Shown: piece after piece, positions 1-7,769 of the stretch
Numbering within the stretch: the first letter of the stretch is position 1
Layout of the letters: every line of letters starts with the position of its first letter
DNA from: Cryptomeria japonica
Taxonomy: Eukaryota; Streptophyta; Pinopsida; Cupressales; Cupressaceae
Assembly: GCF_030272615.1 (NCBI RefSeq)
Contig: NC_081413.1
Coordinates: 101,286,239 to 101,323,238, forward strand
Direction: 5' to 3'
DNA: 37,000 bases
Program-made: the position numbers and the translations under genes
The notes under the pieces: generated by a model
What the model was told of the DNA's origin: nothing
The model's input: the letters and a program-made list of their open reading frames with translations, nothing else
Databases searched by the model: none

Positions 1-484
1 GTGAACTTATGCTCATCCTTCTCATAAGTGACTAGGTTTCTTATACAATCATAAATAGCTCCTCTATCATACTACCAAGGTTTTATAACAAGACATGACA
101 AGCACTCATAGATACAACATCACACAAAACCTGTTGGTTTGTGAACCTACTGTTGTTGGACAGAGTGCTGATTGTTCACTGGTTGGTTGGAGAGGAAGTT
201 GAGGCAACTTGTGAGCTTGTTCAGATCATCGAACGTGAGGTAGAGCAATGTTTGCAAGTAGATCACTGATCCTAGAGCTTGAGCTTGAGGCAGTTTGTGG
301 GTGGAGACTTGAACAGATTGCCGATTGAGGCAGGCTATAGTTTGGACCTGTAGATCGCTGAGGAGAGGCAACCAAAAGTTGTAGTTAGATCGCCAAACCC
401 CCTGAGGCAGTTCCAAGTACTTATTGACAAATCAACGAATCAGATCAAGTGATGGGACTCACTTTTCAATTAACCCTAAGAGTC
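1..484 (+). other. Leader and 3'-end remnant of a gypsy element
   Basis: No gene is recognised here. Positions about 310-415 resemble by eye the untranslated leader at about 4150-4260 of the next gypsy element: both have the repeated phrases gaggcag, agatcgcc and gaggcaatt/gaggcagtt. Positions about 449-484 (a CTCACTTTTTCAA-like block, then CCCT and AGTCT) resemble the bases just before the LTR at 3275. The piece therefore looks like a leader fused by internal deletion to the 3' end of the same kind of element. The first 300 bases show nothing recognisable. The small ORFs here are not supported as genes. Confidence 0.45.
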
Positions 485-1363
485 TAGTGTAGAAGCACTG
501 GTTGAGTTCTTACAAGTTGAGAAGTTTTCAGTGGAATTGCTTGAGATCATGGCATTTCTTCTTGTTTTAGTATTTAGCGTTGTGGTTTTGGGTTTATTCT
601 CTTGTGTTCGTTATCTGTTTCATGTTTGAGTTTCATGGAATTTGGATTTAATCCTGATGAGTTATCGATTCCAGTATTGGCCTAGTTAATATGTTCTTAT
701 CGGTTAGTTTGGCAGTGTGTTGAGTGAAGTTGGATTGGGTTGCGGTTGATCTCCGTGACTTGTGGATCATTGATTTATGTTTCTTGTGTCATGTCTGATG
801 TTCTCAGAGGACCGCACATTGTTTTATGCATTTTGGAGTTGTTCTTAGTGATTTGAGCTGACCTTTTAATGTTGCATGTTTCATATATCGCTTGGTATTT
901 GGGATGACTTGATTAAGTTGATATTATTTGCAAACCGTATAAATGGGAGTTTGCAAATCATTTAAGAAGATAGAAGTGAGAAGATGGAAGATAGAGTTTA
1001 GAGATCGAGCGGAGATGTAGATCCAACGAGATTCTGATCCGGTGAACTGAGGCTGGAAGGCTAAGGTTCGGATTAGGGTAGAACCGACAGATTATTTCGG
1101 AGGCCGATCTGATATGTGGATGATCTACAGATCTTATATTTGTGTTGTAAGCATTGTTTGTATCCTGGACTGCGATCCAACATGTGGCATGTGTAATTCT
1201 TTAGACTATAATAAGAATTGTTCATATTGTTTACTGGTTATGTATTTTGTGTTGTTACCGGTTTTTCTTTCTACTATTTATGTCATTGTGTTACCGATTA
1301 CCGGTTTATTTTGCATGGTGTTTGTATTAGGTTGCAAGGATGGGTTATCCTTCATGGGATCTC
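485..1363 (+). repeat. Gypsy LTR, type alpha, forward copy
   Basis: This block is repeated in inverted orientation at 12747-13622, at roughly 85% identity by eye over its length. In the inverted copy the outer edge is TGATGCAGGAGCATC next to unrelated DNA, which fixes the LTR start; the matching start here is TAGTGTAGAAGCAC at 485. The same terminal word also begins the beta LTRs at 3275 and 11910, so the two LTR types are related at their ends. The inner edge is uncertain: GGTTGCA at 1330-1336 is a possible CA terminus, but homology to the inverted copy runs to about 1363. A hydrophobic, Cys-rich 87-codon ORF (1114-1377) lies inside and is also open in the inverted copy. Confidence 0.7.
938..944 (+). 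promoter_or_regulatory. Probable TATA box of alpha LTR
   Basis: TATAAAT within ACCGTATAAATGGGAG. The inverted alpha copy keeps TATAAAT at the matching place (13166-13172 on the minus strand), which supports it as the LTR promoter. Confidence 0.5.
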
Positions 1364-1770
1364 TAGAAAGTGATTGAGAAGCATATGTTGGCTTTATCAT
1401 ATTTTAATAAAGTATTTCAAGTGGATTGTGATGCAAGTGGAACAACAATAGAAATAGTCTTGAGTCAAGAAGGGAGAGTAGTAGCCTATTTAAGTGAGAA
1501 ATCGAATGATGCCCGAAGGAGATATTCGGTGTATGATCATGTTTTTTATGCCATAGGTCAAGCCTTGAAGAAGTGGAGACAATACTTGTTGCCTAAGGAG
1601 TTTGTGGTGTATATAGATCATCAAGCTTTGTAGTATTTGAACAGTCAGAGTAAGTTGAATCAAAGACATATGAGATGGGTAGAATTCTTACAGAGTTACA
1701 CCTTTGTGTTGAAGCATAGAAGTGGGAAATCTAACAAAGTTGTTGATGCATTGAGTAGGAGAAGAAATTT
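1364..1770 (+). pseudogene. Ty3/gypsy RNase H remnant (5' part of pol missing)
   Basis: This is the RNase H domain of a Ty3/gypsy polyprotein, which removes template RNA during reverse transcription. It begins abruptly at the RT/RNase H boundary; leader, gag, protease and RT are all missing between the alpha LTR and this point. Visible landmarks are FQVDCDASGTT with the first catalytic Asp (about 1419-1450), VAYLSEKSNDARRRYSVYD, YIDHQAL, and VDALSRR with a late catalytic Asp at 1745-1747. The segment after YSVYD reads HVFYA where the family normally has a Glu (KEFYA type), so one catalytic acid appears lost. An in-frame TAG sits at 1631-1633, where relatives have Gln. It is not functional as it stands. 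Confidence 0.85.
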
Positions 1771-2757
1771 TTTGACAGAGATGGGAGTGATAGTATTAGG
1801 ATTTGAAGATTTGAAGACCTTGTATGATGATGACCTAGATTTTGCAAAACCTTGGAAAGTATGTAGAGAATTAGTTATGGTAGATAGAAGCAAGTGGTTG
1901 GATTATTTCATTCAAGATGGGATGTTATTCAGAGGAGTTCAGTTGTGCATACCTAAGAGTTCTATGAGGAAGAATCTGATAAAGGAGAAACACAGTGAAG
2001 GACTAGCTGGACATTTTGGTATTGACAAAACAATAGCATTGGTGAGTGAGTAGTACTTTTGGCCCCAGATTCATAAGGATGTTAAGAGATATGTGAAAAT
2101 TTATAGATTTTGTCAAGTTGCAAAGGGTAGTAGTCATAATGTGGAATTATATAAACCTTTGTCAGTACCGGTAAGACATTGGGAGGATATAAGCATGGAT
2201 TTTGTACTTGGATTGCCTAAAACATCGAGAGAGAATGATTTTATATTTGTGGTAGTGCATAGATTCTCGAAGATGACTCATTTCATACCTTGTAAGAAGA
2301 CATCAGATGCATTGCATGTAGCAAACCTATTTTTCAAGGAAGTAGTGAGATTGCATGGATTACCTAAGAGCATAGTTTTAGACAGAGAAGTAAGTTGGTT
2401 GGCTATTTTTGGAGAATACTTTGGAAGAAGATAAAGACAGATTTGAAGTTCAGTTATACTTTTCATCCATAGACTGATGGACAAACATAAGTAGTTAACC
2501 GGAGTTTGGGAAATTTTTTGAGATGCTTAGTTGGAGATAAGACCAGAAGTTGGGACTTGATCCTTGCACAAGCAGAGTTTGCCTACAACAATTCAATGAA
2601 TAGGATTAGCGGAAGAACACCTTTTGAGATTGTTACCAGAGTGCATCCTAGAGGTATATCAGAATTGAGAGACATTAGTAGTGAAGACCAAAGAAGTTCA
2701 GAGGCACAAGACTTTGCAGATCACATGGTAGCCTTGCATATTTAGGTTAAACAACAT
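1771..2757 (+). pseudogene. Ty3/gypsy integrase remnant
   Basis: Integrase inserts the cDNA copy into the chromosome. The zinc-binding N-terminus is seen around 1990-2125 (KHSEGLAGHFG, then RFCQVAKG, with Tyr where the first Cys of the CX2C pair is expected). The catalytic core follows with WEDISMDFVLGLPKT (first Asp) and KSIVLDRE (second Asp). The reading frame starts in frame 2 with stops at 2051-2053 and 2432-2434, then shifts near 2430 to frame 1, with stops at 2470-2472, 2488-2490 and 2743-2745. The stop at 2488 occupies the position of the third catalytic acid (the Glu before VVNR), so the enzyme is dead several times over. It continues from the RNase H remnant into the chromodomain remnant. 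Confidence 0.85.
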
Positions 2758-3243
2758 TTGGAAGAGATGAACAAAAATTATAAGAAGGAAGATGAGAAGA
2801 GGAGACATAAGGAATTTGAAGTTGGTGATGAAGTGATGATATATCTGAGAAATGAGAGATTCCCGATTGGAACTTATAATAAATTACAGATGAAGAAGTT
2901 TGAACCTTGCAGGATTTTGAGAAAGTTCAGTTCTGGAAATGCATATGAAGTGGAGTTACCGAATACTTTGAGTATTTCACCTGTGTTTAACATTATAGAT
3001 CTTCATGAGTATCATGAACCAGAATTCAATGAGGACATTATTGCAGACTTGGAGTAACAGTTGCCCCGGAAGGAACCAGATCAGATTGAAGACATTTTGG
3101 ATAGTAGGATTGGGCGTAGTACCCGAAGCAGTCAGTATAAGGAGTATCTTGTGAAGTGGAAGGACATACCAGTTGGAGATTCATCTTGGATTTATCAGGA
3201 AAAGGTAGACTGCCTTGGTTTTCCTTTGACCCCAACAAAGTGA
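2758..3243 (+). pseudogene. Integrase C-terminus with chromodomain
   Basis: This is in the same frame as the integrase end. The first part (2758-3057) has the basic linker and FEVGDEVMIYLRNERFP, then KKFEPCRILRKFSSGNAYEVELP, typical of the C-terminal integrase fold of gypsy elements. After a TAA at 3055-3057 the frame stays open to 3243 with IEDILDSRIGRSTRSSQY, YKEYLVKWKDIPVGDSSWIY and EKVD. That pattern matches a chromodomain, which in this lineage guides insertion by reading histone marks. It places the element among the chromoviruses of Ty3/gypsy. The aromatic cage is only partly visible, so the exact clade is not called. Confidence 0.8.
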
Positions 3244-3274
3244 GAGGCTCACTTTTTCAATAATCCTGGATGTC

Positions 3275-3745
3275 TGATGTAGGAGCATCCCCAGATCATA
3301 GCAACTTTGCATCAACCAAAAACTTTTTTTTTTCTATTTTTATTTCTTTGTGTCTTGGTTTTGGCTCACTAGATCTTGCGGAGTTGGATTCTACTTGAAG
3401 ACTTGATCAACTTTCTTATTTCCAGACCGCATTGCATTTGGATCAGTTTCCGGCAAGATATTGCTATCGGTCTCCTTGACAGTAACTTGTTACCGGTTGC
3501 CAATTCTTGTTATCGGTTGCCTAGACCTATTTTGGTAATCTATCAGAACCTCTTCCAAATCTTGCAGAGCCTTGGGCGTTGATTCCAATGTTACTTGGCA
3601 TGTGGCTGACCTTTTCCCATGATCTAAGTTTCATCCTTTGGATTTTCTGGAGGAATCTCTTGGTGGAGGCTGACCTTGTTTATTTTACATGTTAGGTATT
3701 GTTCTTTGGGTTTTGATCCCTTTTTGGGCAGATTGGATCCTTTAG

Positions 3746-3843
<98 letters not shown>

Positions 3844-4138
3844 GTAATTACGCATTAGAATGAATGAATCAAAGAATCAGGTAGCTAGACTGAGAGTAGA
3901 AGATAGATCTTAAGATTAAAGGTCCTAGTTGTGACCTATGCTATATGTTCTACTAGGCTTGTGAGTCGGTTATGCTGTAACTCGGTTGTTACTGATTGGT
4001 TGTAATCAATTTTTATGAAATAAAACAATTTGTTTTGTATTGCCTCCATCATATCTTTGTGTTTCCATTTTTTACTCTTGCTAACCAGTCCAGACTGATC
4101 TCTTTGTGGTCCCTCCTCATCGGTGACTGTTGCGAACA
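3275..4138 (+). repeat. Gypsy LTR, type beta, copy 1
   Basis: It begins TGATGTAGGAGCATCCCC and ends near GTTGCGAACA. The second copy is at 11910-12720, with the same start, a shared GCATCAACCAAAAA word, a GGCATGTGG(C/T)TGACC block, and similar ends. It serves as 3' LTR of the RNase H-integrase piece on its left and 5' LTR of the gag-protease piece on its right. The copy is lengthened by a long (TA)n tract at 3750-3839. Confidence 0.65.
3750..3839 (+). repeat. (TA)n microsatellite, about 44 units
   Basis: An uninterrupted TA run of about 88 bases lies inside the beta LTR. The other beta LTR has TATAAATATGATATTATG at the corresponding place (about 12409-12426), so the tract appears to have grown at the TATA-box region. 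The 60-residue ORF across it is an artefact of the repeat. Confidence 0.95.
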
Positions 4139-4275
4139 TTAAGGCATTCCTTTGGGTGGACAGATTACCGATCAGAGGCAGGTTGTGCGTGTGCTCAATA
4201 GATTGTCGAGGGGAGGCAATTGAAACCGATAGTCAGATCGCCAAGTTGAGGCAATTCACCAGAGTGGAAGAGGAG
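4139..4275 (+). other. Gypsy untranslated leader
   Basis: This is non-coding sequence between the beta LTR and the first gag ATG. It resembles 310-415. A clear primer binding site is not preserved after the LTR end. Confidence 0.45.
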
Positions 4276-5571
4276 ATGTCTCCTAGAAGGACAAATCCCT
4301 GGAGGGTAGAGCAAATGATGGAAGACTTCAAGAATTAAGGAATGAAATCCGAAACGCTTTGGCTGGTTTGTGAAGAAAGCTTGATTCTGAGGATGAATAT
4401 GAGGAAGCTGGTAAAGAGCTTGAGGAAGCTAAAGGAACAAAAGATGAAAGAGAGAAAAGATTCCTAAGAGCAGTGGTGCAAGCGAGTAAAGTTCATAAAG
4501 TTGAAGTTTCCAACTTTTCCAGAATGCTGAACCTGGTGTATTTGATCGATTGGATCAGAGAGTTGGAGGATGTCAATCACCCGCAGAGAGTCTGATTGGC
4601 ACAAACTAAGTTGAAAGGGAATGTTGCCTTATAGTGGAAAGAATTATAGAAAGATAGAGTAGAGAATGGTGAATTGAAGATCACCCAGTGGAGATAGATG
4701 GTTGCAAAATTGAAGGCCAAGTTCATATCGGGAGACTATGAACTTGAGTTGTTCAAGAAGTTGTAGAACTTGAAATAGAGAAATATGAATGTGAAGGAAT
4801 ATACTGAGGAATTCTACAAGGTGGTGATTAGATCTGGACATAGAGAGATGGACAAAGAAAAGGTGGCAAGATACATTAATGGAATTGCTTTTAACATTCA
4901 GGATGAGATGAGTACGTTGAGGGTTTCCATAGTTGAGGAAGCTTACCAGTATGCTTTGAAGGCTGAGGAGAAGATGAGAAGAAGACAACTGAACAGAGGG
5001 AAGGAGAAATTCAAAGGTCATATGAGTGACAATATGAAGAAACTAGTTGAGGAAGATGTATCAAAACCTAAGTGGAGTAAAGAACCAGAATATAAATCTT
5101 AGAGGAAAGGCAGTGGCAATATCGATAGAGAGTTTCCTGGCAAATGTTACAAGTGTGGAGAAACCGGACATAGATTCTATGAATGTAAACATGGAATGAC
5201 AAGAAGTTGTGTGGCAAATGAGGAACCAAAAGGTGAAGGTACCGGATTTGACTGTGCACCAGAGAAAGGAGAATCCCTTATGTTTAGAAGAAAGGATACC
5301 AGATCTACTCAAAGGAAGATTCTTTTTCAGACTGTATGTAAATCAGGTGGTAAGTGTTGCAAGGTTATTGTAGATAGTGGAAGTACTGACAATTTGGTAT
5401 CTGAGGAGATGGTTGTGAGGCTTGGATTGAAGAGGCTTGAGTATCCTTGTCCTTATGACGTGAGTTGGTTAAAAGATGATAAAAAGATAGAGATAAAGGA
5501 GTAGTGTTTGGTGAATTTCAACATTGGGCCTTTTAGGGATGAGGTTTTGTGTGATGTTGTATCTATGAGTG
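4276..5571 (+). pseudogene. Ty3/gypsy gag and start of protease
   Basis: Gag packages the element RNA; the protease cuts the polyprotein. The start is taken at ATG 4276 (MSPRRTNPW), but a stop follows at 4336-4338 and several frame changes occur before the clear gag core at 4785-5102 (NVKEYTEEFYKVVIRS, MDKEKVARYINGI, EEAYQYALKAEEKM), matching the retrotransposon gag domain. A stop at 5100-5102 precedes an intact CX2CX4HX4C zinc knuckle at 5145-5186. The protease begins with IVDSGSTDNLVSEEMV, with the active Asp at 5373-5375, followed by a stop at 5502-5504. Protease sequence is cut at 5570 by another element and resumes at 11200. RT, RNase H and integrase are absent from this copy. Confidence 0.85.
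5461..5571 (+). repeat. 111-bp direct repeat flanking inserted element, left copy
   Basis: TGAGTTGGTTAAAAGATGAT through ATCTATGAGTG is repeated at 11200-11310 with two mismatches seen (a/c at 5481 versus 11220; t/c in the GGGCCTTT word). It is protease-region sequence of the host gypsy element. The inserted LTR element lies exactly between the two copies. Normal LTR-element target duplications are 4-6 bp, so this length is abnormal. Confidence 0.9.
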
Positions 5572-6272
5572 TTGGCAAATGCACACTCCAATGAGACATT
5601 GCAGGTGATTGAAGGTTTTTTCATTGATGGAAAACTTACAATCCTATGACACTGGCAAGGCAATCCACCGGCACCAGCAAAGTCAGATTCTACACTGGCA
5701 CACAGACCACTGGCACCGACAGTGAAACGAAGCATACCGACAAAGAAGCCAACAAGAATTTTGATTGTAATTTATTTTGTTTATTATTGTAAAATCATTG
5801 TAAGCTGACTTGGCAAATTGTAAAATGACTCATATATATAAGAGATCATTGTAGAACAATTAAGTAAGTATGGAGGAATGTAATTAGGTGAAATAAGGTA
5901 GACCTATTATGTGAATTATAGGTTAAGGGTTTATGTATGAAGCAAAGCTATAAACCGGTATTGGATCTGGCATAGTAGATGCTATTTTGAAGTAGTACAA
6001 GACATTGGATTTATATAATCCATTTTGTAAGTCAGTGAGACTTCTCATTTTGTAATTGAGCAGTGAGCTCTAGGCACTTGGCATTCCTGCATGTGCAGGC
6101 CCCTCTTGTAGCAGTAATATTCTCTTATTGGCCAGTAAGTGAATATTGTGGGTCATAAATCCCACTGAGGTTTTTCCCACATCAGGTTTCCTTGTTAAAC
6201 TATTGTGTTATGGTGTGTTTTTCATGTGGTTGCTTTTATCTTTGTTTACTGGTATCTATGGGATTCCTAACA
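5570..6272 (+). repeat. 5' LTR of the ORF2-bearing element
   Basis: It starts TGTTGGCAAATGC at 5570, sharing its TG with host sequence, and ends GGATTCCTAACA at 6272, followed by the primer binding site. The gaggtttttcccacatcaggtttcc block at about 6166-6190 is the GGTTTTTCCC...TTTCC motif seen near the ends of the two other copia-type LTRs in this window. There is no second copy in the window. The LTR at 34631 shares the first eight bases and overall plan but is longer and clearly diverged. Confidence 0.75.
5833..5842 (+). promoter_or_regulatory. Probable TATA box of this LTR
   Basis: TATATATAAG lies about 260 bases into the LTR, a usual U3 position. It is the only strong TATA-like word in the LTR. 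Confidence 0.5.
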
Positions 6273-6273
6273 A

Positions 6274-6286
6274 TTGGTATCAGAGC
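6274..6286 (+). other. Primer binding site, tRNA-iMet type
   Basis: TTGGTATCAGAGC lies directly after the LTR end. It is complementary to the 3' end of plant initiator Met tRNA, the standard minus-strand primer of many plant LTR elements. The same site occurs in the minus-strand copia element (23168-23179) and, with one change, at 35829. Confidence 0.9.
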
Positions 6287-6343
6287 TTGGTCCTCTATTT
6301 TCAAAAGCCTAATAGCTTGACAAAGACCTTGACACCGGTAGAG

Positions 6344-7345
6344 ATGGAAAACTTGATGAAGAAACTAGAAGCAACTCTCTTAGACTATGATGTAGAAAAA
6401 TTGAAAAATATCAAACTTGAAGATGATCTAAAAGCTGCACAGGATATTATTCAAGCACTTCAAGAAAATCTTACCATTTCAAGAAACAAGAGAAGAGAAC
6501 TTTGTGAAAAGATGCAAAATGAGAATGATGAAAAGGAAACTCTTAGTGATCTGATGAATAAGTTGAAACAAGAAAACATGACAACAAAGAATGAGATGCC
6601 GGATATGACTGTGAGATTTTGTAAAGAAATTGAAGATAGAAAGAAGAATGAAGAAGACTTGACTAGAAGACTGAATGATGGTACAAATGAAAACACAAGA
6701 CTTAGTTATGAAAATGATATGTTGAAGACAAATATGATGCATGCACAAAATGACTCAAATGAACTCATCAGACAAAAAGGTATCTTGGAAGGAGAACTGG
6801 CTACTGCAAATCAACATAAAGACAAATTCAAGAAAAGCTTAGAAGAACTTGGTGACTTGTTGAAGAATCAAAAACCTAATGGTGACACTAATGGTCTTGG
6901 CTTTGAAATTGGTGAAAGCTCCGATACTACAAATACACAGGATCATGGCAAACCGGTAAGACAACCTACTGCTTATAAATTTAATGGCAAATGCTTTAAC
7001 TGTAACAAGTATGGTCATAGAGAAAATCAATGTAGATCTAGAAATTATCAGAATACCAATACACCCACTGGTCAATGTTCAAAATGCAACAAAGTTGGTC
7101 ATAATTGTGAAAATTGGAGAATGAATGTGAGATGTTATGTTTGTGGAAGATTTGGACATTTATCTAATCAATGCAGAACACAAACTAACATAGGTTATGG
7201 GAAAGCTATTCAGAAAAATAATGTGACTTGTTATGCCTGTAGCAAGATTGGACATATTGCAAAATTTTGTAGAAGCAATTCCTCATCGGTAAAAAACAAT
7301 GGTGCTAGTTTGAAAGGTAAAGAAAAGGTTGAAGAAGTAAAGTAG
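6344..7345 (+). CDS. ORF1: coiled-coil, four-zinc-knuckle Gag-like protein
   Basis: There are 333 codons from ATG 6344 (MENLMKKLEATLLDYDVEKL); the upstream in-frame ATGs lie in the LTR. Residues about 1-190 are a long, highly charged coiled coil. Residues about 217-310 hold four zinc knuckles: CFNCNKYGHRENQC (from 6992), CSKCNKVGHNCENW with Trp replacing the last Cys, CYVCGRFGHLSNQC and CYACSKIGHIAKFC. This fits a nucleocapsid-type RNA-binding protein that self-assembles, a Gag equivalent by inference; no standard gag core is seen. The frame stays open past the TAG at 7343-7345 to a TGA at 7478-7480, in a Pro/Thr/Ser-rich tail, so the TAG is probably a recent mutation. A truncated homologue lies at 35878. 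Confidence 0.8.
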   Translation: MENLMKKLEATLLDYDVEKLKNIKLEDDLKAAQDIIQALQENLTISRNKRRELCEKMQNENDEKETLSDLMNKLKQENMTTKNEMPDMTVRFCKEIEDRKKNEEDLTRRLNDGTNENTRLSYENDMLKTNMMHAQNDSNELIRQKGILEGELATANQHKDKFKKSLEELGDLLKNQKPNGDTNGLGFEIGESSDTTNTQDHGKPVRQPTAYKFNGKCFNCNKYGHRENQCRSRNYQNTNTPTGQCSKCNKVGHNCENWRMNVRCYVCGRFGHLSNQCRTQTNIGYGKAIQKNNVTCYACSKIGHIAKFCRSNSSSVKNNGASLKGKEKVEEVK

Positions 7346-7480
7346 GAATTCTCAAAACAATGGATTAGGAAATCAGAACTAAATGTTGATAGTAATAATC
7401 CTCCACCAACAAAACAAAGTAACACTCCACTCGCAGAAGAAAGTAACACTCCATCGGTAGGAGAGTCTTCATCTAACTGA

Positions 7481-7769
7481 AGAAAATTTCCTTAAGGGTT
7501 TGGCAATCAAATGTGAAACATGCTATTATTCCCTTGGTTGATGGTGAGAAGTTGAAATTACTTCTATACCGGTGGATAAGTTAAGTAATTACTTAACCGG
7601 CAAGCATTAAATGTGGTGGTTGGCAAAATTAACATTATAAATCAGTATTTTTGGCTCCATTCTACTTGACCGAGCATTCAAACATTCGAAGAGCGCGAAA
7701 AATCCGAGCAAAGTAGCAAAGAAATTTAGCAATCAATCATTTCTAAGGTAGAGAAAAGTATTTATAATC
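7481..7769 (+). promoter_or_regulatory. Spacer with possible internal promoter for ORF2
   Basis: This is non-coding sequence between ORF1 and ORF2. TTATAAAT at 7635-7642 is followed by a C/T-rich start-like stretch (TTTGGCTCCATTCTACTTG), an A-rich 5'-UTR-like stretch, and then ATGGCATCTTCTTC at 7770, a favourable plant start context. Spacing from TATA to ATG is about 130 bases. This suggests ORF2 could be made from its own transcript; it is inference only. Confidence 0.4.

Noticed and set aside
147-416. 89-codon minus-strand ORF
   Set aside because: It overlaps a gypsy leader-like region on the other strand and has no recognisable motif; it is likely chance.
3676-3858. ORF with Tyr-Ile repeats
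   Set aside because: It is a translation of the (TA)n microsatellite, not a gene.
3936-4139. Minus-strand ORF in the beta LTR
   Set aside because: It is antisense to the LTR and is not kept in the second copy at 11910-12720.
6274-6290. tRNA-like sequence
   Set aside because: It is only the primer binding site complementary to a tRNA end; there is no cloverleaf.
6146-6343. N-terminal extension of ORF1 with a hydrophobic segment, like a signal peptide
   Set aside because: It lies in the LTR and across the primer binding site; translation is far more likely to start at ATG 6344.
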